Shown piece by piece: positions 1 to 11,959 of a stretch of DNA of 64,000 nucleotides (position 1 is the first letter of the stretch; each line of letters starts with the position of its first letter). Made by a program: the position numbers and the translations under genes. A model generated the notes under the pieces. It saw only the letters and a program-made list of their open reading frames with translations. It was not told where the DNA came from and made no database searches. Source of the DNA: Heterohyrax brucei (Eukaryota > Chordata > Mammalia > Hyracoidea > Procaviidae); the NCBI GenBank assembly GCA_028571685.1, contig CM053140.1, forward strand, positions 23,107,501 through 23,171,500, read 5' to 3'.

Positions 1-85
1 AGGTCTCACACATAAGCTCCCACACCATCGGACAGTGTTCTCTTCTCTTGCACACAGTCACAAAGACTTGGAACACAGGAAGAGA
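1..85 (+). repeat. RTE-derived tail of an upstream MARK2-like unit
   Basis: The first ~80 bases match the stretch that follows the KA1-like region in the other units (compare 60140-60270): a 'cccacac-atc-acagtgttctcttctcttgcacacagtcac' pattern typical of the 3' end of an RTE LINE. It shows that the array continues upstream of the window. Only the end of that unit is visible. Confidence 0.6.
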
Positions 86-1230
86 AAGGTCAGGCATCTT
101 TTGAGTCAACAGTTGGGAGTAACACAGAGAGCCTGAGGTCCTCTGTAAGTAACATCTCCAAAACTATCAACAAGCAATAAAGGATAAAAAGATCAAAGCA
201 CCATTAACAACCTGGGATTCTAAGATAAGTCATCCCCAAATTACATAAATTTTCTCGTTTGTTTTTCAGAAAAAAACAGATGGAAGCAACTCTAAGTACA
301 TGCACAGAAATTTCCACTTTGACTCCTACATGTCCTTCTAATGGGAGCGCCAGACAGCCACACTCAGGACCTGGCAATGGAAATAAAGAACCAAGAAACT
401 GCATGCATAGCACCTCAAAAGGAGTCCCCCTATCAGTCCCAGAAAGGCCCACAGAAAGGCACTCTCGAGATCTTGTTACTGATCGACCCCAAGTGACCTG
501 GTTCAGGTTCAAGAGATCAGAGTAGCAACTTGAGTCTCCTGACGGATGGGTCACTGGGCTCCTCCTCCCCCAGGTACCAGGATGCAATCTTCACGGCAGC
601 AAAATTTATTAAGTCAAAGCACCTTACACACAGGGAAGGGTCAATCTCTGTGAGTGGTGAAGACCTGGTACAATGCTTGTAGGGTTCCTTATACTTGTAA
701 GGGTAAAAGGTGCATCCTAGTCAGGAGGGGTAGCTAGGAAATAGCCTTTGGTTTCAGTTTTAGGGTTATACATCAGCAACTGCATGATGAGGCCCCACCT
801 GAAGAATAAGATAATGGTATGGTGATAGGATTAACATACGAGCTAGGTCATTTCTAGATCATCCTCCTGAGGTGGTACATGTATATAGCCACATCTCAAA
901 CTGCCAGGAGGAACTGTCACATCTGCAATTACCCTTCTAAAATGTTGATTGTTTAGTGAACACATGATGAGGTGGTCTGTGGTGGCGATCAAGTTCCCTA
1001 GCTAACCTTGTCACTTCCCCCTTGAGGAGACATGAGCCTGAAATCTTGTAGGGAATGCGGGAAGTCGTCTCGCTCTGGCTACTTTCTGCTGTTTGGGGTT
1101 GTAGTCCTGCCTACCCAGCAGACCCATGTTCCTCAAGTACCCTGTCTTGGTAGCATTGGGATGCCTGATCTACCTACTGCCTGGCTAGGGGGTACGGACT
1201 GCATATCCTTGTAGGACCATGAGATTCACT
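86..1230 (+). repeat. Shared 5' module of array unit 1
   Basis: This non-kinase sequence precedes the kinase part of unit 1. It recurs collinearly at 5420-7185, 48520-50200, 52806-54400 and, from about 60360, at 60360-61185. Landmarks shared by copies include 'tttcagttttagggttata' (near 760) and 'cccccttgaggagacatg' (near 1018). No convincing reading frame is conserved between copies, so I regard it as non-coding. Its origin is unknown; it could be the old genomic flank or 5' UTR of the founding retrocopy, or an unrecognised repeat. Confidence 0.65.
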
Positions 1231-4200
1231 AGCAATGGTTGTAGCTTCGAGCCACGTCTTTTATCTTAGAAGCCAAATTCCAGATGTGTTGTATGTTGTC
1301 GTGGACCCAGCCAGACTTATTAACATAAAAACAACACTGTTCCTTGAGACATAGGCACGTGCTGCCCTCAGTTGTTATTACAAGGTCAAGGAAACCAATG
1401 TGGGACACTATCACCAGCTAAGATCACTGGCAAGAGGACACGGGTCATTGGCAAGTTTTCTCAGCACATCATTGTGGTCAAAGTGGTAACGAAGAATAGT
1501 TGAGAAGAGCCCAGAGACATCCTCCAACCTCCTGACACTATACCCAGAGGTAAAAACTATGAAGGGTCTCCAGAATTCAAATATTTTAATGCTGTTGCAA
1601 GCCATAGAGAATAAGAACATCTATGGCATAGTGATGGAGTACGTAACCGCAGGGGACTTATTGATCATTTATAGACTCATGACTTCATGGGCCAGAAAGA
1701 AGCCCCCAAAATATTCTGCCAATTAGTGTTGGCCCTACAGGTTTGCCACAACAACTGTGTTACACACGAGGTTATCACACTACCAACCGTGTACTTGGAT
1801 GAGAGAACGAACATCAAACTTGCCGACATTGATTTGGGAACTAAATTTACCAAAGGGAGTGAGCTGAGTACTTTCTGTAGCAGTCTCCATTGTTATGACC
1901 AGAACTCCTACAGGGAGAGAAGTACTAAGGACCGTCTTGGACGTGTGGAGCCTGGAACTCACCGTATACTTCATGATAAGTGGATCTTTGCCTTTTTACT
2001 GAGAGACCTTAACTGAGCTACCAACCATGTACTGGGGGAAGAACATGACATTCCTTTCCACATGTCTATGTCATGCAAACAACTGCTAAGCCAAATATTC
2101 ATTTGTGACACAAGAAGGACAGGCACATCAGAGGACACACTAGAACATCCATGGATGAATATGGATAATGAAAAAAACAAAAGCTGGACGTGTGGCCACT
2201 CCCAGACTATGAGGATCCTCGGTTCATGGAGGTCATTGCGAACATGGGTTACAGGGAGGCACAGATTCAGGACTCACTCTTGAATCAAAAGTACAATGAG
2301 GTCATGAGAACCAATCTGATCCTATGTTCCAATGTATCTGAGATAACAGAGTCATGCCAGCCCAGTGGAATCCCAGAGTGCAGGATACTGCACTGATAGC
2401 CACGCCTCTTTCTCATCCCATTAGGTATATTCTACCATTTGTGCTAAACCCAAATCACGCAGTTACACTGTTCCTGCCATTCCCATCAATGACTACTGTT
2501 TCTATGATGCTCTGAAGAGCCTAGCGGAAAGAAGGAAGGGGGCCTCTATGGTATATGCTTCCTCCTCAGCCTCCTTTGCCAAGTCCTTCCTGTACCAACA
2601 ACCCAGGATAGCCTGGGCAGAACCCAATCAAACCTCAGGACTGGTGAGGAAAAATGCAGTGTCACAAGCCAAAAGATTCCCTGTGTGTGTTTCCATGGCT
2701 GCCTCCTCCACCAAGACCATCAATAAGAATGGCAGAGTCCCAGCGGAAACCAGTTGCCCACAGGGAGTGTCCCGACTAAGAGCCTTCAATGATGAGCAGG
2801 TACAGGAGGTACCTAACTAGACTGTGACCCCAGCTTCTCCCTCTGTCCATAGCCAGGGAACAGCAGGGTGCCATTACGACGTTTGTAAGCTCATGAGAAG
2901 ACAACATGATTGTACAAGTGTCAAAAGGGAATGGAAGGTTTGTGACCGCAATGTTGTAGTGAGACGCTCAAACTTGAGAGAGCAAGTCACGCTCTCTGAA
3001 GTCCACATGTTGTCGTTAGGAGCCACTGACTCACTTCCAGCTCATAGCAACCCTGTGCACAACAGAAAGGCACATGGCCTGGTCTTGCGCCATGTCTGCA
3101 ATCGTTTTTATGCTTAAGCCCATCGTTGCAGCCACTGTCAATCCACTTCATCAAGGGTCTTCCTCTTTTTCGCTGGCCCTCCACTCTATTAAGCATGATG
3201 TCCTTCTCCAGGGACTGAGCCCTCCTGACAACGTGTCCAAACTATGTAAGACACAGTCTCACTATTTTTTTTTTTTTTGCTTTCAAAGAGCACTCTGGTT
3301 GTACTTGTTCCAGAACAGATCTGTTTGTTCTTTCAGCAGTTTGTGGTACACTCAAATATTCTCCAGCATTACGATTAAAAGGCAGCAGTTCTTCTTCTGT
3401 CTGCCTTGTTCACTGTCTAGCTTTTACATGCATATGATGCTACTGAAAGAAGCCACGGCTTGGGTCAGGCACACCTTAGTCATCAAGGGGACATCTTTTC
3501 AAAACTTGAAAGAGGTCCTTTGAGGCAGATTTTCCCAATGTGTCTTTTCATTTCTTCAGTGATGCCTCCATGGGCATTGACTGTGGTACCAAGTACAACG
3601 GAATCGTTGACAACTTCAGTCCTTTCTCCACTTATTACAATGTGCTTACTGGCCCAGTTGTGAGGATTTTTGCGTTCTTGATGTTAAGTCGCAATCCACA
3701 CTGAAGGCTGTGGTCTTTCATCTTCCTCAGTGTTTCATATTCTCTTCACTCCCAGCAAGAAGAGTGGTGTCATCTGTATAACACAGGTTCTTAAGCCAAT
3801 CCTGAAAACTCGTTCTTCACCTAATGCAGGTTGCGAGATTATTTGCCCAGCAAACAGATTGAAAAGGTATAGTAAAAGGATATAACCCTAATGCACAGCT
3901 TTCCTCTCTTTAAACCATGTCCCTTTATTCTGTTCGCACAACTGTCCCTTGATCTGTATACAGATTCTTTAAGAGAACAATTAAGTATTCTGGAATTCCC
4001 ATTCTAAACGTTATCCATAATTTTTTATCAGTCACACAGTCAAATGCCTTTGCATAGTTAAGGAAACACTGGTAAACACTTTCCTGATATTCTCTGCTTT
4101 CAGCCAAGATCCATCTGACATCAGCAGTAATATCCCTGGTTCTACATCCTCTTCTGAATCTGGCTTGAATTTATCGCAGTTCCTTGGCAATACACTGTTG

Positions 4201-5090
4201 CAGTTACTTTTCAATGATGTTGAGCAAAATTTTACTTCTGTATGACATTAATGATATTGTTCACTAATTTCCCCATTCAGTTGCATCACCTTTCTTTGCA
4301 ATGGACATAGATATGGATCTCTTCCCGTCAGTTGGCCAGGCAGCTGTCCTCCAGATTTCTCAGCATAGACAAGTGAGCAGTTCTGGTATTGCACCTCTTG
4401 GCTGAAATATCTCCTATCAATTCCCAGAACCTTGTTTTTGGCCAATGTCTTCAAAGCAGCTTTGACTTCTTCTTTCAGTACCACTGGTTCCTGATCATAT
4501 GCTACCTCTTCAAATGGCTCAACACTGACCAGTTCTTTCTGGTATAATGACTACGTCTTCCTTCGATCTTCTTTTGGTGTTCGCTGAGTCGTTTGTTTTC
4601 CTGTAGAATCCTTCACTGTTGCAACTTGAGGCTTGAATTTTTTCTTCAGTTCTTTCAGCTGGAGAAATGCAGAATGTGTTCTTCTCTTTCAGTTTTCTAT
4701 TTCCTGCTCTTTGCACATGTCATTACAATACCTTATTTTGTCTTCTTGAGGATGAAAGTCACCAGTTCTATGGAGCCCCAGTAGATGACAGGGATACCTG
4801 GCAACTGCTGGATGCCAATGGTGATGAGTGCAATCTCACTGACAAGTACACGTTGCCGTGTATGAATGGCACATCTGTACAGCAGGGCTTTGTTCAGTGC
4901 AGGACAGATGTGTGAATCCTGCCTTGCTGGACTGTCAGTGGGCTAAAAGTAAAGAGAATTTCAGGCATCTCTGAGGCCTTCAATACCATGGCCTCAAATA
5001 TTTCCAGGAAGCTCACACTTTTAAAGGTGCCAGCAGTGGACAGGGACAAAAGGGCAGTTCACAGAGTTAAGCTCCCACAGGATCACACAG
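1230..5090 (+). pseudogene. MARK2-like kinase pseudogene, unit 1 (split by an RTE insertion)
   Basis: Degenerate copy of a MARK/Par-1 family kinase, which in its intact form phosphorylates microtubule-associated proteins. Order seen: N-lobe from about 1395 (a 'VGHYHQL' start like MARK 'IGNYRLL'), C-lobe 1687-2170, UBA-like segment 2200-2360 ('PLPDYEDPR' then 'IQDSLLNQKYNEVM'), Ser-rich linker 2400-2985 ('PASPSVHSQG' near 2830), then a KA1-like end at 4745-5090 ('SSMEP', 'DANGDECNLTDKY'). The motifs PLPDY-DPR and PASPSGHSQG point to MARK2 rather than MARK1/3/4 (from memory of the families). C-lobe, UBA and linker run on without introns, which indicates a processed copy. The catalytic HRD reads HEV and DFG reads DID. 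Frameshifts lie between lobes, and a stop follows the C-lobe at about 2014. An RTE element occupies 2985-4742. It cannot encode a working kinase. Confidence 0.85.
2985..4742 (-). mobile_element. RTE (BovB-like) LINE, 5'-truncated, inserted in unit 1
   Basis: Read on the minus strand this is the reverse-transcriptase part of an RTE ORF followed by its 3' end. Minus-strand motifs include 'YAKAFDCV' near 4060 (RT domain), 'MGIPEYLIVLLKNLY' just after it, and 'GQRKRGRPLMKWID' near 3160 close to the ORF end. The 3' end lies at about 2985-3070. Many stops and frameshifts make it inactive. It separates the linker from the KA1-like part of kinase unit 1; no other unit has it here, so it came after the array duplicated. 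Confidence 0.85.
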
Positions 5091-5420
5091 TGTTTCCTTC
5101 TGTTGTGCACAGGGTTACTGTGAGTTGGAGCTTACGTGACAGCACCTAATAACATAACAACATTGTAACAGGAATTCATGGAATACCAACTGGGATGTTT
5201 CAATAAACAGAAGCAGTTCTGGAAGACCTCACTTGTCTATACCCAGAAATCTGGAGGACACCTACCTGGCCAACCAACTACAAGTGATCACTTCATGCAC
5301 CTATTCCAAAGAAACGTGATCCAACACAACATGAAGATTACTGAAGAACATCATTAGAACTACACACGACTAAAATTTTGCTGAAGATCATTGTGCTGGG
5401 ATTAAGGATTTTTGTGGGAG
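5091..5420 (+). repeat. RTE 3' tail followed by RTE mid-ORF fragment, end of unit 1
   Basis: Bases 5091-5165 resemble an RTE 3' end ('tctgttgtgcacagggttac', 'acagcacctaataac'). Bases 5180-5400 resemble the start of the RTE reverse-transcriptase region ('gggatgtttcaataaacag', 'cctggccaaccaactacaag', 'ttttgctgaagatcatt'). The same pair, in the same order and orientation, follows the KA1-like segment at 48190-48515 and 52450-52805. It is a shared part of the repeated unit, not an independent insertion each time. Confidence 0.75.
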
Positions 5421-7185
5421 GCTTTCCTAGCCATGGTCTTACAAATCCCATCGAGGTGAGTGGACAGAAAAGTGTGACAGGGTAATCGAGGCCACCAGGA
5501 GTATTGGTCAGTTTCTCCTTGAGAGCGAGCCCATTTCAGAACAGAGAGGAAGATTCTGCCACCACCAAGGAAGAATGGCTTTGAGCTGACAGGACACTCT
5601 CTGGGCTTGGGATCACCGGGTTACAAAGCTTCTCAAAGCGAGTGCCAGAGAGACCTGAGAAGTGGTGGCAAGAGGGACCTCACAACAGGAGACACCATTA
5701 TAAGTTTCCCAGTCCACAAAGATAGAAAGCTAAGTACACTTGAGCAGTGGCTGAAAGCCAGGGAGAGCCTGCCTTTGGGAGGTGGGCAGAGTAGTCCGTG
5801 TGGACACATACTATGGAAACCTCTTTTGAGTCAATCAGCAGTGGAGAGTGAGACAGAGAGCCTGAAGGCCTCTCTAAAGGGTGACCAAAGCTATCAGTAA
5901 GCAGTAAGAGATAAAAAGATCCAAGGATTTATAAAATCTTGGGACACTGAGGTAAGTACCCAAACAACCATGTAAATTTCCTTGTTTTTCAGAAGAAACC
6001 ACATGGAACCCACTCTAGGCATTCACAGAAAGTCCCACTTCAACCACTACATGTCGTCCAATGAGGGCACCAGAGAGCGGCAATCAGGACCAGGGAACTG
6101 AACCAACTAACCGGGAAACTGCATGTGCAAGATCTCATAATAAGTCCTGCTACTAGTGACAGAAGCCCCTGTGGCAAGAACTGTCGAGATCCTGTAACTA
6201 TTCAGACTCCAAGTGGCCTGTTTCAGGTTTTGGGAGATCAGGCTAGCAAGTGTAGTCTCTTGACGGGCAAAAAGCTGGGCTCCCTTAGCTCTAAGCATGA
6301 GGATGTAACCTTCTTCGCCACAGAGTTTTACTAAATGAAAGTAGCTTGCAGAGACAGAATGTGTCAGTCACCAAGAGTGGAGAAGGATTCAATATAAAGC
6401 CTATGCTAAGTGCCGTTGAGTCCAATACCAAAACCAAACTCAGTGTCATCAAGTCAGTTGCACCTCACAGCAACCCATACAGGGTTCCCTATATTGGTGA
6501 GGGTAAAGGGTGGTACCATAGTTGGTAGGAGGAGGTGAAGACACAGCCCTATGTTCCGGTTTTAGGTTTACACGTTAGTAAATGCTTTATGGGACCCCTC
6601 CTGAAGAATATAGTAATGGTATGGACATGGACGGAAACACGGGCTACATCATCTTTAGGTCATCCTCCGGAGGTGATACACACGTGTGACCATGTCACAA
6701 ACTGCCAGGAGGAACTGTTTCATGGGCAATTACTTATCGGAAGCATTGACTGGGCACTGAGTGACATATGATGAGGTGGTCTGTGGTAGCGATCAGGTTC
6801 CCTAGCTTTCCCCCTTGAGGAGACACGGGCCTGAAATCTTGAAAGGAATGTGGGAAGTTGACTTGCTCTGGCCACTTCCTGCTGTTTGAGGTTATAGTCC
6901 TGTCTACCCCTCAGACTTGTGTTCCTCAAGTGCCTAGGAGAGAAAACATGGAGCCGCCTGATCTGCCACCTGTTTGGCAGGTAGGTAGAGGCTGGTATCC
7001 CTGTAGGACCAGGAGTTTAACTTGGAGTTGTTTTAGGCCGGAGCCACGTCTGTTATCTTAGAAGCTGCATTCAAGCTGTGTTGTATGTTGTCCTGGACCC
7101 GGATAGATTTATGAACATAAAAACAACACTGATCCTTGAGATACAGCAAGCACCTCTTTCAGCTGCTGTTAAAAGGTCTAGAGCT
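5421..7185 (+). repeat. 5' module of a second, truncated array unit
   Basis: Collinear with 48520-50200 and 52806-54400. The copy is recognisable up to 'cagctgctgttaaaaggtc' at about 7182, exactly where the kinase N-lobe should begin, and then changes abruptly to unrelated sequence. This is the left edge of the 39-kb block that splits the array. A short AfroSINE-like piece lies at about 6425-6490. Confidence 0.7.
6425..6490 (-). mobile_element. AfroSINE fragment
   Basis: 'aaaaccaaactcagtgtcat' followed by 'cacctcacagcaaccc' is the 3' end of the AfroSINE consensus read in reverse. It is truncated to ~65 bp inside the 5' module of the truncated unit. Confidence 0.55.
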
Positions 7186-7312
7186 CTTGTGCTCTGCAGG
7201 GCTACTCCCACCAGAGAGGCCACTTCTTTCTGGAGAAGAAGGGGGTTTTCCACATCCTCTCCACTCATCTCCAAAAACATGGGCACTTACACTCATCTAA
7301 AGCCTTCATTAA

Positions 7313-7510
7313 AAGTGTAAACAGACCACCTACAGAGTGGGAAACAAGTTTCAGCTACCACACCTCCAACTGACGTCTATCCTCTCTAATCTACAAAATA
7401 CTGCAAAATAGCAACAAGAAAAAGACAAAAAACCCAATTAAAAAATGGGCAAAGGACATAAACAGGTACTTCACACCAAAGAAGACATACAGGATGCCAC
7501 CAGAAAATGC
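7313..7510 (+). mobile_element. L1 ORF2 fragment
   Basis: The text 'cagaccacctacagagtggg' and, near 7440, 'aaaaaatgggcaaaggacat' correspond to a well-conserved stretch near the 3' end of mammalian L1 ORF2. Short, broken and without a clear 3' tail. Confidence 0.65.
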
Positions 7511-9889
7511 AAAGTCATGGTGAAGAAGCACAGAACGAGGAAAGCAACTACCAGATGGACATGGCAGCAGACAGGTAGAGACAGAATAGAGATGACACCC
7601 AACCAGAAAGAAGTCACCAACTCGAAGTACCAGAAGATAAGACTTATCCACTGGACAATAAGGACCAGAACTAAGTCAATAACTTGTTTACACATTATTA
7701 TAAACATTCAGCACTGTGGACTTGGGGTGTGCAATCTCCTCCTGAGAGTCCATGCCTATTGGTCTGCGGAAGTGCTCTGACCTCATCCTGGACTTGGTCA
7801 GCTTCATCCTTGAAGTCTTGGTTTAAGTCATTGTGGCAGTGTTCTGTTGGTGCCAGAGGCCCTCATGATGTCCCTGCCTGAGCACCTCTGAGACATGGTG
7901 CAATCACAGAATCCCACTCCGGACTCTGCTGACACCTGCAGAGTGAGAGCACAGCCAATCTTCAAATTCATTAGCATGAAACCTGCTTTTAGGGAAGCAG
8001 AAGTGATGACATAGTAACATCACGACTAACCTTGGAGTTCCGGTGCAGCCTGGTCTGAACTTGCGTGTGGTTTTAAATTAATGTAACCAATGCAGCCTTT
8101 GGGACACTTTGGGGTGCTAGCACCTTTCCCTGTCTGTGCTGGAGTTTGTGTGTTTTTAACAAAAATGTAGGTGTTAAGTAATGCCAAGCTTCAGAGTCAC
8201 ATATTTCTGCTTGTGGTCCCCGATACTTCCCCAGGTGCTCACAGCAGTCACTGTCTCCAAAGCAGAAATGGCACCTAAGATAAAACAGAGCCTGGGATCT
8301 TCAGTTTTTGTTTTTTCCAAAGCTCAAGATCCTCAAGGATACCCAGAGGCAGCAGCCTGTGTGACTAATCCCAACTTTCATGAAAGCCAGAATTCAAGAT
8401 TTCAGAAGAACTCTGTCTATCTCTTTCACTGTGTCCTCTTTTGGGTCCCAGTCTCACCATGAATCTTTGATAAAAATCTGCAATAAATGGTAGTTCAACA
8501 CCATCTGCTTTGTAAGCTATCAGTCACCTTACAGTGAAGAAGGAAGCAGAATAAGAAACACTCAACAATTATATTAGGCCGACTCACAAAATAACCAACA
8601 AAGCTATGACCACACGGCCTTCGAATGAGGAAACAAATCTCAGGAAACGTGTTGATGCACAAGCAGTATCAGCACCCAGTTTTCACGGGCCTCAGCAGTA
8701 ACTGCATACTATAAATCCTCCGACTCATGTGAACACAATGTAGCAACATTTATCTATAAACCACTCCGTGACAGAATAGGAAATCTAATCTTACTCTAAC
8801 TTGTACAATCATAGCTCAAACTTCAGACACTTTTCTCATTATGATACTTACAACTCTGCTAGGCTTCCCAATGATAATTTCTAGTTTCAGAGTTACAAAA
8901 CTAATCCATTAGTTCAATAATTGAAGAGAAAGAAAAACTGCTTCCTAAATCTAGAAAATAGGACCTTAAAACATGAGCAGTAAGCCCACAGAAAGCCCAT
9001 GGTATCTGTTCATTTCCTCAGTCACGTGTAGTTACTTCCTGTTCTGCCTGGTCCTACGTCAGCCGCGGTCTTCGAGCCCGTCGTTTTCTCTGTACGAGTT
9101 TCCAAAATCTCGAGTCCTGGTCCTCTTCACGTGTCCAATTCCCTTTTGGTTGAGATACACTGCTCAACTGTTTTCAGAAAATCAGCAAAGTGGAACCTTA
9201 CCTGTAGACGACAAAACATAATATGGCCATGATTAATTTATAAAAATAAATACTCCTAAGAGTGAAAGACCTGATACAAGGTCATTTTCAGCAAAATGCA
9301 AAGGCCAAATCAAATCTGTCAAAAAAAAACTTTATACAATAATATTTCTAAATATAATGATCAACCAGATTTTTAAACAACTTCAGCTACCATACACAAT
9401 AATCCTGAGGCATATACCACACAGCAAGGATATACCATGATCATTTATACACCAAGACTGTCAAGTCTCTAAATACCTAAATAGAATAAACATCAATTCA
9501 TGGTTACATAATCCGAATTTCTGGTTGGAACACCTGGGGTGTTGAGGCTGAGTTAAAAACAAATTCTAGCCAGGTTAGCAACTAAGAAACAATAACAAAA
9601 TTATGACAGAATATTATGCACTTGTTAGATACTGTTAGGCAAAACGGAAGGAGAAATTACTACTGTACATTTGTAACCCAAGGAGAACCAGGCCCTGCTC
9701 TTGCTATTTCCCTGTTCCACGTGATTTCTTAAGGGAAGCCCTCAGCACTTTTCCTTTATAAAAATATACTCAGGATTTCCCAAGAAGTTTCTCATTTGTC
9801 AGGAGTTTACTATAGGCTATCAAGAAACAATACAAAAGTTATTTTACTAAAGATCCTAAAGTGAAAAACCTTAAGTTTCTCTTCTATTT
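7511..9889. other. No recognisable gene or repeat; AT-rich intergenic DNA
   Basis: I see no conserved reading frame and no repeat family I can name here, apart from the CpG-containing patch at 9015-9135 listed separately. Reading frames of 80-110 codons occur at about 7445 and 8181 but show no recognisable domain. Confidence 0.5.
9015..9135. promoter_or_regulatory. Possible decayed promoter-like patch
   Basis: In an AT-rich neighbourhood this ~120-bp patch contains 'cacgtg' twice nearby (9023 and just beyond the patch at 9129), 'acttcctg' (ETS-like), 'tacgtca' (CRE-like) and several CpGs ('gccgcgg', 'ttcgagcccgtcg'). The combination resembles a small promoter, but no transcript structure can be tied to it. 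It could equally be a remnant of a processed 5' UTR. Confidence 0.25.
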
Positions 9890-10190
9890 TTGCAATTCCT
9901 GCAGCTTGGTATTTGACTCAGAAGCCTTATACTAATAAGAGGGCAAACGTTCGCCTTTAAGGGAGATTACATAAAGAATAGATTACACCTTTCTTCAGAA
10001 ATCAGAGAAAATTTTGCTATTTTAATAACAAAAACACAATTCTTCATTTTATATTTTATCTACTATTAAAGCTCTTAAAAACCTCACAAATTAAATCATT
10101 CAGCTTTGGTCAGACAAAGGAAACTTCTGACCATATCAAACAAACATTTTTGAATAAATTTTACAATGCAACCCTTTAAACAGCAAAGAT
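9890..10190 (+). repeat. ~300-bp segment shared with 29060-29375
   Basis: Collinear similarity to 29060-29375 in the same orientation. Shared landmarks include 'cctttaagggaga', 'tctgacaaaggaaactt' or its near equivalent, and 'ccctttaaa-agcaaa-atga'. The flanks differ. It could be an unnamed dispersed repeat or an old local duplication. Confidence 0.6.
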
Positions 10191-10204
10191 GAGTTACTCA
10201 TTAA

Positions 10205-10262
10205 GACACATATGTATGTGTACACACACATGCACGCACACAAACACACACACAGACACACA
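10205..10262 (+). repeat. Imperfect (CA)n microsatellite
   Basis: A run of CA dinucleotides interrupted by TG, GC and AG steps. It abuts the outer end of a mariner remnant. Confidence 0.85.
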
Positions 10263-10263
10263 A

Positions 10264-10500
10264 AGTCTGACAATTAAGTTCACCAACTCATCATATAAAA
10301 ACTGCTACATGTGCTATCTGACAAGCAAATCTGCAAACTTCATTGTTCTAAGTGCCACATACCTCACCGCTGAATTATCACTATGGTTACCTTCAAAATA
10401 CTCCCCTTGGGAAGCTATGCACCGACACCAGCACCTAGTCCACCCTTCAAAGTAACTTTGGAACTCTTTTACTGGAATGGCCGTCACACACTGCAGCATG
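10264..10500 (-). mobile_element. mariner transposon 3' part (inverted)
   Basis: On the minus strand this reads a mariner transposase C-terminus ('FEGWTRCWCRCIASQGEYFEG') followed by 3' flank and an end sequence 'ttaattgtcagac' that looks like the terminal inverted repeat. Tc1/mariner transposases use a DDD/E fold to cut and paste DNA; only the extreme C-terminal part is left. Confidence 0.7.
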
Positions 10501-10524
10501 GTGGCAAGTTCATGAACCTAAATA

Positions 10525-10815
10525 TATAGTTGTCTGAGAGGTTTTTAGCCAGCAAACAGGTAATTGTATCGGAGCACCCTCCCTACTCACCTGATCTGGC
10601 CCCCAGTGACTTTTTTCGTTACCCAAAGATGAAGGAAATATTGAAAGAAACACATTTTGATGATAATCAGGACATCAAGAGTAACCCAATGACAGCTCTG
10701 ATGGCCTTTCCAGAAAAAGAGTTCTAAAACTGCTTTGAAGGGTGGACTAGGCTCCGGCATCGGTGCACAGTTTCCCAAGGGAGTACTTTGAAGGTGACCG
10801 TAGTGACATTCAGCA
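10525..10815 (+). mobile_element. mariner transposase C-terminal remnant
   Basis: Plus-strand reading contains 'HPPYSPDLAPSDFF', the hallmark mariner motif carrying the last catalytic Asp (D34D region), followed by 'FPKMK'-like and 'F..DNQDIK' segments and 'NCFEGWTR'. About 65 codons are open before a stop at about 10725. The upstream two catalytic Asp residues are missing, so it is dead. It lies head to head with the inverted fragment at 10264-10500. Confidence 0.85.
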
Positions 10816-10864
10816 ATGGGGTAGAAGGACCAACAACTGAGTCCATGAGGTCATTCCACAAAAA

Positions 10865-10925
10865 GTGCTACAACAAATCTCACCGCTGAATATCACTATG
10901 GTCACCTCCAAACTACATTTGGGGG
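10865..10925 (-). mobile_element. Third mariner fragment (inverted)
   Basis: 'ctcaccgctgaatatcacta' followed by 'ggtcacctccaaactac' is a second copy of 10360-10402. It is in the same orientation as the 10264 fragment and opposite to the one between them. Confidence 0.55.
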
Positions 10926-11109
10926 TCCCAGGTGACATCTGGGGCTCCCTTCATGGTTTCCAATTTGTATTCATAAGACTGTGAAAAAGAATTCTTTGAG
11001 GAGGCTTGCCTGGACCACGACAACAATCCTTATTGGAAGATGAAAGGATTTCAAAGTGGGGTAGCAACCACCTGGATAGCAGTCTTCTAGGTCCTGCCAC
11101 TAAGTGACT

Positions 11110-11480
11110 TTGGGGTTTAGTTTTTATAGGCCATATATGCCCAGGATATAACTGGGGCCAACCAATGAGCGATGGAGGTCTGAAATATTTCCTGTTTTGG
11201 CAAGCAGGTGCTTATCCCCTGGCTGCACCCACATGCAGATTTCAAAAGAGTTCTTCCCACAGGGCTTCCGGAATTGGCAGCAGGACTTACTATGTGGTGT
11301 CATACTTGGGCAGCTTCCTGCTCCCTTGGGTCGATACCCTCGTCCTGATGGGGGCTCTCTGGTGCTTGCATTGGAAGGGCATACAGCAGCCACCTCTGTC
11401 TCATCTGCACATGCCTCTGAACTGGGTCTACACAGACATCTCTGAAAAACAAGAGACAACTGAAGCAACTCATCGCAGTG
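11110..11480 (-). repeat. Inverted copy of part of the array 5' module
   Basis: The minus strand of this stretch resembles the 49120-49400 part of the 5' module. The minus-strand translation includes 'CPSNASTREPPSGRGYR' where the array copy reads 'CPSNESTRQLFSGPGNG', and the similarity continues on both sides. It lies far outside the array, in the middle block. Confidence 0.5.
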
Positions 11481-11959
11481 TGGCTGGCAAAATTAAGCTG
11501 ATGATCACTCTGGAATGCTCCAAGGTGTGGTTAGGCTGGCCCTTCTCATCCCCAAGAGTACTAATTGATAATAGGGCTAGTTGGGATTGTCAAAACTATA
11601 ATTGCAGAAGCTGTCAGTATAAGAGGGTAGACTACGGGGGGCGACACTCCTGCATTAGTTGAGTCCATGACCCCAAAATTTCTTCAAGGGTTTCCTATGA
11701 TGACACCTGTGAGGCTTAGAGCAAGACAATCAACTTCTCCCAGGTGACATACATCAGAGTTCAGAAAGGATAAAGAGGAGGTGACTTCTGGAGAATCTGA
11801 CGAGATTATAAGGAAACTGCAGGCCACATAAAAGGCTGGCACCTGAATAAACTCATCCTTTAGACTCTGCCCTATTGAAGGCCTGTGGGAGGAGAAAATT
11901 ATCCTCAAAATATGGAAGAACCATGGCTACAAAAGTCAAGGGGTAGATTCTGCTGTCAC

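Noticed and set aside
9195-9210. Minus-strand splice donor (caggtaagg type) next to the CpG patch, as a sign of a first exon
   Set aside because: The would-be exon is AT-rich with no start codon context and no acceptor could be paired. Chance match is likely.
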